Source: Cocos nucifera (Eukaryota > Streptophyta > Magnoliopsida > Arecales > Arecaceae). Taken from it: DNA of 64,000 nucleotides. The notes under the pieces were generated by a model that did no database searches, was not told the origin of the DNA, and saw nothing but the letters and a program-made list of their open reading frames with translations. The translations under genes and the position numbers were made by a program. Numbering within the stretch: the first letter of the stretch is position 1; each line of letters starts with the position of its first letter. The stretch spans positions 186,001 through 250,000 of the forward strand of contig QRFJ01005784.1 of NCBI GenBank assembly GCA_006176705.1. Direction: 5' to 3'. This document shows positions 9,722-21,263 of this stretch, in pieces.

Positions 9722-12218
9722 TATTAAAAATAGTGTCACAAAGCCAATCGTCAGCCTGTTGATAGTTGTGCTGATTCTTGTACTGATATTTGAATTATTA
9801 ATAAATAAAAAATATTTTAGTATTTTTATTATAAATTCTTTCATCTTTTAATGAATTTCTGTATTATGGTAAAGGATTTATCATTTAGTCCTTAAATATG
9901 TTTGCGACCAAATGATACATTATTACCAAGGACGACATCGAGTATAGATCGTTGTATACTATATAGGTTGGTTGTTTTCTTAAGCAAGAAGTATGGGAAC
10001 ACTGGTATAGCATGTAGATAAAATTTAGGAATACATTTGTACTAAATGTGACGAATTTTAGAACTTTTCTACTGTCAAGATTTGCTCAAATAGAATATGG
10101 GTATAAATATTTCTCCGATCTAAGATCACCACGGTGACTTCTAAACAACTCACTGTGCTTTGGTACTGGACTATCTAAATTTCTAATTTAATGATGAAAG
10201 ATTTTTCAGCACAGTCAAGTACTTGAGGAGTCGGTGTGTGAGTCAAGATGGTATTGACCATTTATGTTTAGGACCTATGTTCAATTATATTTTAATTTAG
10301 CAAATTCTTAGCCAGGATAGTCTTAGTGAGGAGTCATAAAATTGATTGCATTGAGACATGATTTGGATGTACCTTTCAGGATTGGCAATTGAACTCTGAA
10401 TCATCCTATACACAAAAATTAAAGGAATGAATTATGTAGTAATCATATTCATGTAGGTTCTGAATGTTGCAATTATGACTATTCGACCTATCCAAATGTT
10501 GGATATCATTGCTAGATAGTCACTTCGATTAGTACATGAATTGATTTCTATGCTACTGACTTAGGTTTGAACCTGCAGTGTCACACATATTATAGATTTT
10601 TACCTGATCCAATGGCTGATGAAGAGTCTCACTAGACTAGGACTCTATGGTCAAGAGTTTCACTGGACTGAAACTCTTCGACTGAGAGTCCAACTAGGCT
10701 AGAACTCTGAGTCCTACTTGTCTAGGACTCTGTGATCAAGAGTTCTACTAGATTGGTCAAGAGTCCTACTGTATTGAAACTCTGAGTCCTACTTGTCTGA
10801 GACTCTATAATCAAGAATCCTACTGGTCTGGGACTCTATGATCATGTGTTCCACTCGTTAAGGACCCTGGAGTCAAGAGTCCCACTAGTTTGGGACTCTT
10901 TGATCAAAAGTTTCATTTTGATGAGACTTTATTGCCCGAACACCCACTGGATTTGAAATTTATATTTATGGGAGATTTAATTCATAATTTGATTACTAAT
11001 TAACTTAATTTGATGGAGTAATGATTTTTGAATCAAGTCCAATTAAATTGGATTCAGTTGGATTTGACCCGATTAGGTTATGAGATGACCTAATCACCGA
11101 GGAGGTTTGATCCTTGATTTGATCAGAAGTTGGGCTTGATCAATTTTTGATTTGATTAAAATTTAATTAAGTCTAATTAAGCTTAAATTAGTTAAGTTTA
11201 ATCTAATCTAATTGGGCCTAACCAAATTGGTTTGGATTGGTCTAATTAGATAAGATTAGTTTAAGACTAGGTTGACCTAGTCTTCTCATGCGCCACCTCA
11301 CCACTCTTTGCACCATCCCATTCTCCATGAGAAAGTGTTTCTCATGCATTTTTTTTCATGCAAGAGTGGGTGTACACCCCTCCTTTCTCACACACCAATT
11401 AGATAAGAATAGGATGATTGCATTCATATTCAAATAAGAGTTTGAGTTTGAATGAACTAACCCCTTATCTTATCTCTCCCACACGCCTCCACTTGTTTTG
11501 GCGCATCTATTAAATCATGAGAATTTTAGGGGGTGTGACAATAAGAAAGGAAGCCTCCTTATCTGCATGAGTCCTCTCCTCTACATGAAAAAAATTTGTA
11601 AAAAAAAAATTGAGGGAAGAAAAATAGAGAGAAAGATAGGTGCAAAGTTTTGAGTGAAAGTGCTCCCTAGGTTTTTGATCTAGAGTTTGCTGTGGGTTTT
11701 TCATGAGTTTTGATTGTCAAAACTTCACAAAATTTTCTAGAGAGCCTCCTCAACCTCTCTTCTACCTCTGCTATTGATCTAGAGCATCCAAAGATTCGAT
11801 GGAGGAAGATCAAAGTTGTTTGATTTGATTTAGCCATCAAAAGGATCCATCATCGAGCTAGTACTTAGGAGGAGCTGATCGGGACCAGGGCCTCATGTGG
11901 ACGATCCATGGAGGTTAGACATACTGTGTATCTATGTCATGACAATCAGACCTCTCGGGTGGTGATTCAGTTATGGAGATCGACTACTCGAGAAGGTAAC
12001 GTGTTTTGAACACGTAAAATAAAGTAAAATAGTTTTACTGTTGATTGCTATTTTATTTTTAGATTCATTGTATATATCACATTAGATCCTAGTTTTATAG
12101 GATTTATAGATCTAATCTATAGCTCTTAAAAATTAATTAGATTAATTTTTAATTTTATATATTTAATTTTTAAAAAAATTTTGAAAGTAGAGTTAGAAAC
12201 CTTGCTTGCTTTCCATCA
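9722..12218 (+). repeat. 5' LTR of element A
   Basis: A 2,497-bp LTR, starting TATTAAAAATAG (TG changed to TA) and ending TTCCATCA one base before the primer-binding site. It pairs with 32079-34583. It holds a 31-36-bp hairpin minisatellite (10622-10928) and a pyrimidine-rich segment towards its 3' end. By eye it has diverged clearly from its partner, so A is old. Confidence 0.88.
10622..10928 (+). repeat. Hairpin minisatellite in A 5' LTR
   Basis: About ten degenerate units of 30-36 bp, each built as GAGTCCCACT.AGTTTGGGACTC followed by a TGATCAA-type joint. Each unit is itself an imperfect inverted repeat that would fold on one strand. The 3' LTR carries the same array at 32997-33315; element E's LTR of the same family has none. 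Confidence 0.85.
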
Positions 12219-12219
12219 A

Positions 12220-12231
12220 TGGTATCAGAGC
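12220..12231 (+). other. Primer-binding site of A (initiator-Met type)
   Basis: An exact TGGTATCAGAGC, one base after the LTR end, complementary to the 3' end of plant initiator tRNA-Met. This orients A on the plus strand. Confidence 0.95.
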
Positions 12232-13941
12232 AACTAGGTTGTTTAATGTGATGTATATACATGCTTAGATTTTTTATTTAGATTAGATCTAAATAATAAT
12301 CTAATTTTTAAATTTAAAAATAAAATCATGATCGCATGGATTGAAGATTGTCCTGCTATAAGGTTTACCCCTTACATTGAAAAGATTGTCTGATCTAATC
12401 TAAAACATTAATTATAAAACTTTAGATCTAATCTAATAGTTTTTTATGATATGATTGAATGGTTTTAATCTAATTTTTATTCATGAATATGTATTTAGAT
12501 TAGATCTAAATTAATTCATAATTTTTATGTAGTGTACATAGATTTAGATTAAACCCTACAACTAGTATTGTTTGTGAAATGAGCTGATCCATTTCTGAAA
12601 TAAGTCGATCCATTTAATGAACAGTGCTGGATTATAAATGAATATTTTAAAATTTTAAAAAATATTTTTAAAATACCGAACCCCAATCCTTAGCTAAATA
12701 ACTTAATTAAAAATTAAGGATTATGAATTAGGATTTAGAATTGTGAATTAAGATCCTAAGTCATGGATCATAAAATTTGAGTTATTAGGTTAGTTAAATT
12801 AGGTTCATTAATTAGGTTAGACCTAAGGTTAGTTAAAAAATGGACTAAATTAGAGTAATTAATCAAATCTAATCAAGTATTGATTTAGATTAGGTCAAGA
12901 ATTCTTTAGACTCAATTATAATAGTTATAGTTGGTCAAGTCCATGCCTTTAACGAGGACCAAATGGACTTGATTTATGGCTATGCGGTCAAATCCAAAAT
13001 TGCTAGGTTAGTCAAATTGAAACTAATAAATCGGATGGTGTCTAAGGTAAGTTTGGCAGTCTAGACTAGTGGTTTTTAATTGGGAGCTACTTGTACTAAA
13101 TCGATCTTTAACGAGTTAATGGCATATTCCTTCCACTCATCTCACTTACCTAGCTATCCTGATGAATTAGATTTTGATTAGATCACTTGGTGATTTAGGC
13201 TCATCCATGTCAATTAGGTAAATCGGTACGATTGATTTAGGTGCTCCTAATGTTGGCTTGTGTTAGGTCCTTTTTGATCTAACTTGGTAAAGTCAGTGGA
13301 AGGATTGAAATTGGTTGGTTAATCCTCTCTCCTCTTCTTAAAATCAATTAATAAAATTCTTTAAAATTATTAGATTCTTAAAAATAATAAAGTTATGTGA
13401 TAACTAAGTCATAGCCTTCCATTAAGTTAAGTAATAATGGATCCATTAGTTTAATAATCATTGGAGGCCCAAAGGCCTGGTGCTTATTAACTAATGGAAT
13501 TATTATTCATAATATGATGATTTAGTTGTGTCTTTTTAATGGTGGTTAGGTTGGCCGATCAAAGTTGGGTTTGATCATTTATTGATTAGATATACTAAAT
13601 ATGATCATGTTAATAGTTGGACCTAATCGGATCTTTTCACTGAAGGCCAAAGCTTACTGATTAGATTTTCAGGATAAAATTAAAAATTACTAAAACTTGT
13701 TTAGAAAAATAATGGTTATGAACCTACCCATAGATGTACATGAGTTGATCGACCAAAGTTGTACTTGTGTGTAGTCTGTGTGGATTCTAGTACCTACTAG
13801 AAAATTAAGGTAATTTCTCGAATTGAAGATAGAGGCTACCAATTTGTATAAAATAGTAGAAAAATTTTTAGACTAAAGTCCAAATCTTTAGTATAAATAA
13901 TTCATATACTAATTAGATTTTGGTTTTTCTTTTATACAGCT
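12232..13941 (+). mobile_element. Element A untranslated leader
   Basis: A 1.7-kb AT-rich leader without a usable reading frame, collinear with the minus strand of 1-2003 in element E. It contains the splice-donor inverted repeat (13045-13151) and ends in TTTATACAG|CT just before the gag ATG at 13942. If spliced at GTAAGT (13047) and this CAG (13939), 893 nt would be removed. Confidence 0.8.
13045..13151 (+). promoter_or_regulatory. Leader 5' splice donor in an inverted repeat (A)
   Basis: AGGTAAGT (13045-13052) within GTCTAAG|GTAAGT is a full match to the plant 5' splice consensus. Its exact reverse complement ACTTACCT lies at 13144-13151, 91 nt further on. A nested 5-bp stem AGTGG/CCACT (13068-13072 with 13133-13137) sits inside. 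The apical part keeps the conserved words TTTTTAATTGGGAGCTACT and GAGTTAATGGCATATTCC shared with the B and C leaders. The role as a regulated donor is inferred. Confidence 0.55.
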
Positions 13942-14801
13942 ATGGCCACTACCCTATCTCTCTGATCATTGTTTGATAATGATAAACTTATAGGATCCAA
14001 CTTTGATACTGGTATTGAAAGTTGAAAATCATCTTGGAGCATGAATAGATCTTGTATGTTTTGACTGATCCGACACCTCAGGAGCCAGCCCTAAATGTTA
14101 GAGGGACAGTCAAAGACACTTATCAGAAGTGGCTCAACGATCGCATCACTGTTTGGTGCATTATGCTGGTGGTAATGAATGATGAGTTCAGCCATAGGTT
14201 TGAAAATGCCCAGTCTCAAGAGATGCTTCAAATATTGAATGATTCTTTTGGCACGCCTGATGATGTTGAGAGGCACAAGACTAGTTGTGCCATTTTCAAT
14301 GCTCAAATGAGGGATGGGGCATCAGTCATCGATCATGTATTGTACATGATCAAGATGATTGAGCACCTGAGCAAGCTGGGTTTTTTCTTGCATGGGCAGC
14401 TCGAAAAGGATGCGATCCTAAACTCTTTGCTCAAGTCCTTCCCCCTCTTCCTTATTTAGAATGATAAAGCCTACAGTTAACTATCATAGCTTGTTGGGGT
14501 TGCTGCAAAACTTTGAGAATGATCACTAGCTCCATAAGGAGTTGGTAAATATAGTGGAAGGGTCTTCTTCTGATCCTCGACCCTTTAAGAAAGGAAAGAA
14601 GAATAAGAAGAAGAAGAATAAGAAGGTGCAGCCATATGCTGGGATGTCTATATAGGGTCAAATCAAGAAATGCAAGCCCAACCAGAGCCAGGTGGAGTGC
14701 TTCTTTTGCAAAAAGCAGGAGTAGTGGAAGAGGAACTATCCTTAGTACACTATCTCTCTGGACTCGAAGAGGCCGAGAAAGAAGCAAATAATTGCTGGAC
14801 A
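13942..14801 (+). pseudogene. Element A gag remnant
   Basis: Copia-type capsid protein. The start at 13942 (MATTLSL, then a stop) is chosen because it follows the acceptor-like CAG and matches the usual N-terminus. After a frame change the longest open stretch is 14052-14459, covering the UBN2-type gag core: YQKWLNDRITV, DEFSHRFENAQSQEML, HKTSCAIFNAQMRDG. A Lys-rich linker follows near 14590-14630. The zinc knuckle at 14698-14739 starts C-FF-C, but the His position is a stop codon and the last Cys is Tyr. It is inactive as a CCHC finger. Confidence 0.85.
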
Positions 14802-14811
14802 AGGTAATTAT

Positions 14812-15126
14812 ATGATAATACCTTGCAACTTCTTAATATATGATACTACTGCTTGGGTATTAGATACCGAAAGTTCTTATCATATTTGTAATTCGATGCA
14901 GGGTTTACAGGTTAGTAGAAGATTTGATGAAGACAAAAGGTTCCTAAATGTTGGAGATGGAAGACAAGTTTCAATTCTAGCTTTAGAAATCATGAATCTT
15001 ATAATCAATTCTTATAAAGTTGTTCTTAGTGAATGTCACTTCTGTCCAGATATTTTATTGAATATTATTTCTGTAGGCCTTTTGGCCAAAAAAAATTATG
15101 AATTTTCAATAATTTTTTTTTTGTAA
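14812..15126 (+). pseudogene. Element A protease remnant
   Basis: The retropepsin-type protease of the polyprotein. It shows WVLDTESSYHICNSMQGL near 14850-14905, where the D-T/S-G active site reads D-T-E, so the catalytic Gly is lost. The downstream flap and substrate-binding region (NVGDGRQVSILAL, LSECHFCPDILLNIISVGLLAKKNYEF) is well kept. The frame closes at 15126 in an AT-rich slip. It is separated from gag by frame changes. Confidence 0.8.
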
Positions 15127-15249
15127 TATCATTTTAAATGGTATTATGATTTGTATTGGATAATTGAATAACGATATTTATTTACTATCACAGCCTATTA
15201 ACATGGTTCAATCCTCTAGTAAATATCTTAGACTAGATGATGTGTCTGA

Positions 15250-16155
15250 AGTCTATTTTTGGCACTGTAGGCTAGGTTATATTAACAAGAATAGAATAAA
15301 TAGGTTGGCTTAAGAAGAAATTCTTAAAGTCGGTAATTATGAATCACTTCCAATCTACGAGTCCTATCTCCTTAGTAAGATGACCAAGTTATCTTTTATT
15401 GAAAAAGGTGAACGAGCTAGTAAACTTTTGGATCTAGTACATACTAATGTATGTGGACTCATAAGCTCAAGTGCTAAAGATGGATATTTCTACTTCATAA
15501 TATTTATGAATAACCTATCGAGGTATGGGTACATCTACTTAATGAAGCATAAGTTGGAGTTGCTTGAAATGTTCAAACTATTCCATAATAAGGAAGAAAA
15601 GCAAACTGGAAAGAGTATTAAAACTCTTCAGTCTGACTAAGGGGGCGAGTACCTTTCTAGTGAGTTTCAGACATATCTAGGGGATAATGAGATTCTCTTC
15701 CAATGGACTTCTCCTGAAACACCATAGTATAATGGTATATCTGAAAGGAGGAATCGGACCTTATTGGATATGGTTCGATCCATGATGGAATTTACTGATA
15801 TGCCTATCTCCTTATGGAGATATGTGCTCGAGTCAGCTTGTTATATTCTGAATAGGATGTTGAGTAAGTCTGTTTCCAAAATACCATATGAGATGTGGAC
15901 AGGGCGTAAGTCAATACTCTCGCACCTTAGAATTTGGGGGTGTCCGACTTATGTTATACGTTTAGTAATGAACAACTTGGACCTAGGTCTGATAAGTGTA
16001 TTTTTATAGGATACCCAAAAGAGACTAAAGGATATTATTTCTACTTCACTGGTGAACAAAAGATGTTTGTCATCTTTAAGATAATCTTTTTAAAAAAAAT
16101 GTTTCTTGGTAAAGGAACTAATGCCTCTAAGGTCGAATTTGAGAAAGTTTGGTAG
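15250..16155 (+). pseudogene. Element A integrase remnant
   Basis: A gag-pre-integrase zinc region near 15255-15375 (FWHCRLGYINKNRINRL; the later CxxC positions read YESYL, so the second Cys pair is damaged) leads into the integrase core. The first catalytic Asp is Asn (VHTNVCG, near 15438). The second region reads LQSD followed by a stop, then GGEYLSSEF. The Glu block NGISERRNRTLLDMVRSMM (about 15732-15785) is intact. A C-terminal LSHLRIWGCPTYV / IFIGYPKETKGYYFY block follows across a frameshift near 15960. Non-functional. Confidence 0.85.
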
Positions 16156-16329
16156 GTGGAAAAATCAACACAAGTAGCTAAATCTGAACCGAATTTGATT
16201 AGATCAAATTTGGAGTCCAATGAATCTGCACCCTTAAGGTGGTCTAGCAGAGTACCATATTAGCCGGACAGATACTATGATTTCTTTGTTCGAGATGGTG
16301 ATCTTGTCAAACTCGATGGCAATGATGAG

Positions 16330-17087
16330 GATCTGATCACCTACATGGATGCAATGAAGAGCTCTGACTCTGGGAAATGGCTTGAGACCATAAAATTTGA
16401 AATGGAGTCCATGAAGGTCAACAATGTATGGATATTAATTGATCCATACAAAGGAATAAAACTCATAGGATGTAGTGGGTCTTCAATAGAAAAAGGGGCA
16501 CAGACGGGAAGGTGGAGACCTATAAAGCCCCTTTGGTTGCTAAGGAATATCATCAATATTATGGTATAGACTATGACCAGATGTTTCTTTCTATGACAAT
16601 GCTCAAGCTCATTCAAATTATACTTGCGATAGCTGCCCATTTGGATTATCAAATCTGATAGATGGATGTGAAGATAGCTTTTCTGAATGGAGAGCTAGAT
16701 GAAGAAGTATATATGATACAACATAAAGGATTCACATCCATAGATGAGTCTAAGATGTGCACGCTTTAAAGGTCCATTTATGGACTAAAGCAGGCATCTC
16801 GAAATTGGAACATACGTTTTGATAAGATAATTAAAATGTATAGCTTCGTTAAGAATGAAGAAGAGCCCTGTATATACAAGTGGGCTAATGATCCAGTGGT
16901 TGTATTCCTAGTACTGTATGTGGATGACATTCTTTTAATTAGAAATGATGTTCCTACATTACAAGAATTAAAAGTTTGAACATCATCACAGTTCTCTATG
17001 AAGAATCTGGAAGAAGCTTCCTACATTCTAGGGATGAAGATCTATAAGATTAGATCTAAAAGGTTGCTCGAGTTATCCCAGTCCATG
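16330..17087 (+). pseudogene. Element A reverse transcriptase, first part
   Basis: Copia RT blocks in order: MDAMKSSDSGKWLETIKFEM (16345 on), the NNVWILIDPYKGIKLIGC region, DVKIAFLNGELDEEVYM near 16668-16713, SIYGLKQASRNWN near 16770-16810, and the intact catalytic YVDDILLI with YVDD at 16917-16928. Stops and frameshifts occur (16569, 16655 and others). It ends at LSQSM, inside the TSD of G; the next codon continues at 23537. Confidence 0.88.
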
Positions 17088-18552
17088 TGTTAGATATATG
17101 TGCCCTAGAAGCCAGAATTGGTTGATACTTGTAATACACTTCTAGGGGCAAAATTATAATTTTGACTATAAATAATAAAATGGGTTATTCTATCATAAAT
17201 GTGTATTTAGTATCTATGATACATCCCTTGAGTTAATGGTAATGATAATTCATATTTTCAAAAGTTGAAAATTTAAGACATGAATTTTTATTTATTAACT
17301 CATAAAATGCTCCTGACCGTAGGATCGTCATAAGGATGGTGAATGATCTGGAAGGTTAGTGTACAATCACTTCTTTATAGTACGTGAGTTTTGAGTCTAC
17401 GGTGTAGAGACACTAGAGCGAGAGTATAGATACTCGTTAGAGAACGAGGGCACTGAGTGTTACCACCTCGAGTAGTCATAAGGAAGTCTACCTTCTCGTC
17501 GATGACTGACTCGAAGCTGCAGTGGTGTGTCTGGTTGTTTGATCTGAGGTGCATCGGTAGTTCACCTTGAGGATGTTATAGTTTGACTACACCATGACTC
17601 GATCTCCTAGCCATTCGGAATCCTGAGGTGTATGTTGGCTATAGCATGTTCATTGTAGGAATTGGATTGCACCAAGAGGAAATCTATCTACCTCGGTAGA
17701 AGAGGAGCAGCCCTATGATGATCATGAGAATCAAGTCCATGAGCCCATGGCCATGGCATAGAGTGAAATAATAGAAAGAGTTTCTATTAAGATTTTCACA
17801 TCGAACTTAAATCGAATGATTAAATCATATGATAGAAATTAGGGTTTGACGAGTTCACCTGAACCCGAATATGATCGGATCTTAAGATAGAAGAATTTAA
17901 TCACACAAATAGCTACACCGAGAGGTTCATTTTCAGTTTTGATGGGTTGCCACCATATACTGCTAGGTGTCACTAATGGATTTTGGGAGTAATTAGAATG
18001 ATTTAGATGATCGATCATTCTAATTGTCTGAATTAGAAGAGTTCTGATCCATCAAAAGGAGTTTCAATGATGTCGATGATGGAGATCAAGACATATTCTA
18101 TTACCATACAGAACTAAGCCTAATTGGATCACACAAATAAGGGTTTGGATCTGGATATCATCAATTAGACTAATCTAGTTCAATTAATTTGAATTAGATT
18201 CAATTAGGTTCAAGAAAATCGTGCTAGCATACGATTGAACCTAATGTTCTTCTTTTTCTATCATTAAAAGTTGTCTTGACTGAGCCAAATATGTTTGTAC
18301 TCACTCAGGTACCTTTACTTGATCTGACTGAAGCTTGTCTTGGTCAGAAAAGATTTATCTTAATTTATGAGATAAATTTGAGACAACATCTGCCATTTTC
18401 CATCACCTACTAATTCTTGTCCTTTGACTTTGGTCAAACATTGACTTTTGACCATTGGACATCTGCCTATGTGTCATGCACTTATTAGAGAGCAGATAGG
18501 GGCTTGTCCCCTTACTGAAATTTGGAAAGGAGGAGGCGCACACCTAGGATGG
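17088..18552 (+). repeat. Element G left LTR, truncated
   Basis: It matches the first two-thirds of the right LTR (21264 on) from TGTTAGATATATGTGCCC to CCTAGGATGGC, then jumps straight into gag at 18553. The lost part holds the TATA region, R/U5, primer site and leader. This is an internal deletion. Confidence 0.85.
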
Positions 18553-18853
18553 CTCGATACTACATGTTGGGCTCAATGTCTGATGAACTTCAGTGCTAAC
18601 ATGAAGATATTAGGACTGCTCGCCAAATGTTGGCTCATCTATAAGAGATGTTTGGTGAACAGAGTCATGCAACTAAGTATCAAGTCACTAAATCATTTTT
18701 CAAGGCTAAGATGCGTGATGGGTAGTCAGTCCAAGATCATTATCTAATGATGATCAAGGACTTGGAAGAGCTTGAGAAGCTCGGAGTGAGGTTGGACTTG
18801 GATCTGCAGAATGATATAATTCTACAATCCTTGATGATGCATATGGGTAGTTC
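18553..18853 (+). pseudogene. Element G gag fragment
   Basis: A part of the copia gag core (UBN2 type). In the proper frame it reads RYYMLGSMSDELQ, QMLAHL, EMFGEQSHATKYQVTK and MIKDLEELEKLGVRLDLD, matching gag of B (minus, 40600-40260) and C (58640-58930). In-frame stops lie after DELQC, at LAHL* and in the DG*S block. It begins at the deletion join with the LTR and is cut at AGTTC (18849-18853) by the gypsy LTR of I. Protein function is lost. Confidence 0.85.
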
Positions 18854-20689
18854 TGATGCGTGCTAATCTATAGCTATGGCAAGTGCACCAGTTGATTAAG
18901 TAATAAAGTAAATGAATAGAGTATCATCCTTAGAGGATTGAAAAATAAGTACTGAAAAGCTCTTTTCTATACTTTATTTAGAAGACCGATTTATGAGAAT
19001 AAGAAATTAAAGAACAAAATAAAGAAATTATTAAAAAATTTTAGAAAATAGAGAGAGTGTATTTATTAGGCTTTTAAACTTAAGAGCAATGTGTTACTAA
19101 GGCAATTGATTCACCAACTCAGTCAATACAATATTTAGGTTATTAGATTAATTTTATTTTATGTGACATTGGAGTTTTCTAATTTATTCACTACTCTTTG
19201 GTCCAGGCGTAGCAAAACTATCAATATTTATTAATTATCCTTTGGTCCAGGTATAATTTAAATAAATATTAATGCATTAAGTTTTGTGAAACTCTCTAAT
19301 TAAAACATGCTGCATCCAAAGCGCACTAAAATTCCTGCATGCATATGAATTCTAATTTGATTCATAATACAAGGTATATAATCAAAAAGCAATAATATAG
19401 ATGTACTTGGTCCGTAACATCTATGTTCATCAGATCAATTAGAAGATGGTCAGTAATCTAAAAGCATTAAGATCAGATTTATATACTCCTTATGAATAAA
19501 ATTTAAAATTAAAAATAAATTATACTGAATATTGCATCAAAAGAGTGGCTACATCTTAGTCTTAGTAAAAAAAAATTTAGTTCATAATAACAAGTTCAAA
19601 AACAGCAAATAAAATAAAAAGCATAAAGAAATTAGACTGTTTGATTGCTAAAATTGATTGTCCATCGCTCTTGATGTGGAGAACTTGGTGAAGAAGAAAA
19701 GAAGCTCCTTGATCAATGTTCTGATTGTCGGAAGAAGAAAAAAATTAAAAACCCTTCTTTTTCTCTCAAAAATCTCTCTTCTCTTTCTACCTCTCTCCTC
19801 TCTTTCTCTTCTTTTTTTTTTTTTATTTCTCTCACTCTTTTTTTTTCAGCAACAGCAGGTAGCCCTCTATTTTTATAGGCTAAGAGGAGGATTTTCCACT
19901 AAAATCCTCTTGAAATTAGGTTTAGAACTCTTAATATAAGTCAAATTAGGATCCTGGATGATTCTGACCGTTGGATATCGATCAAACGATCCAAAAATTG
20001 CTTAAAAACCCTTTAAAATATTCCAAATTAAGTCAGAATTTATGGCAACCATTGGATCAGTCATTGGATTGAATTTGGGCCATCAGATCGTGCACAGGAA
20101 AGCTTTTGATCTTTAGTTTTAAAGTCGGAATGAATCTCAGCCATTGGATCTCGATCGGAAGCTACAGATGCCGTTCGTCAACGCATGCATTTCGACCATC
20201 CGATCAAATCTCAGTGAAAGATGCCTGTTGGATTAGATAAAATTTTCAAATTGTCCTCTATAGACCATGTGCGAGTCCGGTGTTGCGTGAACCGTCGCAT
20301 TCTTTAGCTAATCGGAGCGCACTTCTCCATGTAAAATCTCCAAAATGCCCTCCAATCGGTCCATCGTGTGCCACGAAAAATGCTGACATCAGTGCTACGT
20401 CAGCAGTTTGATCTGCTGGGTGCGGTCGGATTGACGATCTGCTGAGCCAATTTTTCTGAACAGATTTGAACCGGACCGGCTCTCTCTCTCTTTTTTTTTA
20501 AAATTCAATTTGGGCTCATTTGAAGTCCGTTTTGCATGAAATTTATTTTATTTGAACCAGAAAAATAAGATCTTCATATTGGTGGCCTTATTTCCTACAT
20601 AAGATTAACAAAAATATCAATTTTTAAAAAAATAAATTAATTTATTTTATAATTTAATATTTTTATTAGTATATTTTTACCACTTATCA
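18854..20689 (-). repeat. LTR of gypsy element I (Athila-like, I/J family)
   Basis: A 1,836-bp LTR, minus-strand TGATAAGTGG to GCACGCATCA, close to the two LTRs of J by eye. It inserted in G's gag after AGTTC. Being next to the polypurine tract at 20690 it is the 3' LTR of a minus-strand element. The 41-bp pyrimidine repeat seen two or three times in J's LTRs is present here only once, in a shortened form (about 19790-19850). Confidence 0.88.
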
Positions 20690-21253
20690 CACCCTCCAAC
20701 TTAGTCATTGCTAGTTCCTTAGCAATATTTTATTTAATACCATATTTCAATAAGATTATCCATCAAAAAGATAAAATCTAGGACTAAAGACCAAAAAGTT
20801 TAGAAAATACTGCTAATTAAGTATTGAGCTTCAGAAGCAAATTTTTCAGTCAATACAATTAAAAACTTTCTTTGAGTACATCAAAGATCTATCACACTTG
20901 TATTCATGATGAGTAACTTTAGCATTTCAGTGTTAAATTAAAAGACAAAAGTATCCTCTCTTATCACCTATTTTGGTCAATTTTCTATACATTCTCAATT
21001 TTATACTCATGAATTAAGGTAGCTTTCACATTGCCCCCCCATTTTTTTTGCTGAGCATCCTGGCCTTTCCTTCACTATTTTACGTGAATTTTCACACTTG
21101 ACCTAGGTGCAGAAATCTAGTTACTAGGCTTTGGGCAATCTACATATACTCTGTCTTTTGCACTTTATTTTTAGGCAGGTAGCTCTTTCCTTAAATTCAA
21201 GTATCTTTGATTAGAATGTATATCAATTACCAATTTTTAGTGATAATTAAATT
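20690..21253 (-). mobile_element. Internal 3' fragment of gypsy I
   Basis: It begins with the polypurine tract (minus GTTGGAGGGTG, 20690-20700) and is collinear with 49193-49760 of J, all non-coding. It ends abruptly at 21253, where A's flank CCAGTCCATG and the G LTR start. The remaining internal region and the 5' LTR of I are missing. Confidence 0.8.
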
Positions 21254-21263
21254 CCAGTCCATG

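Noticed and set aside
10622..10928. Regular repeats that could be taken for a CRISPR-like array
   Set aside because: Units are degenerate and directly abutting without unique spacers, and lie inside a plant LTR.
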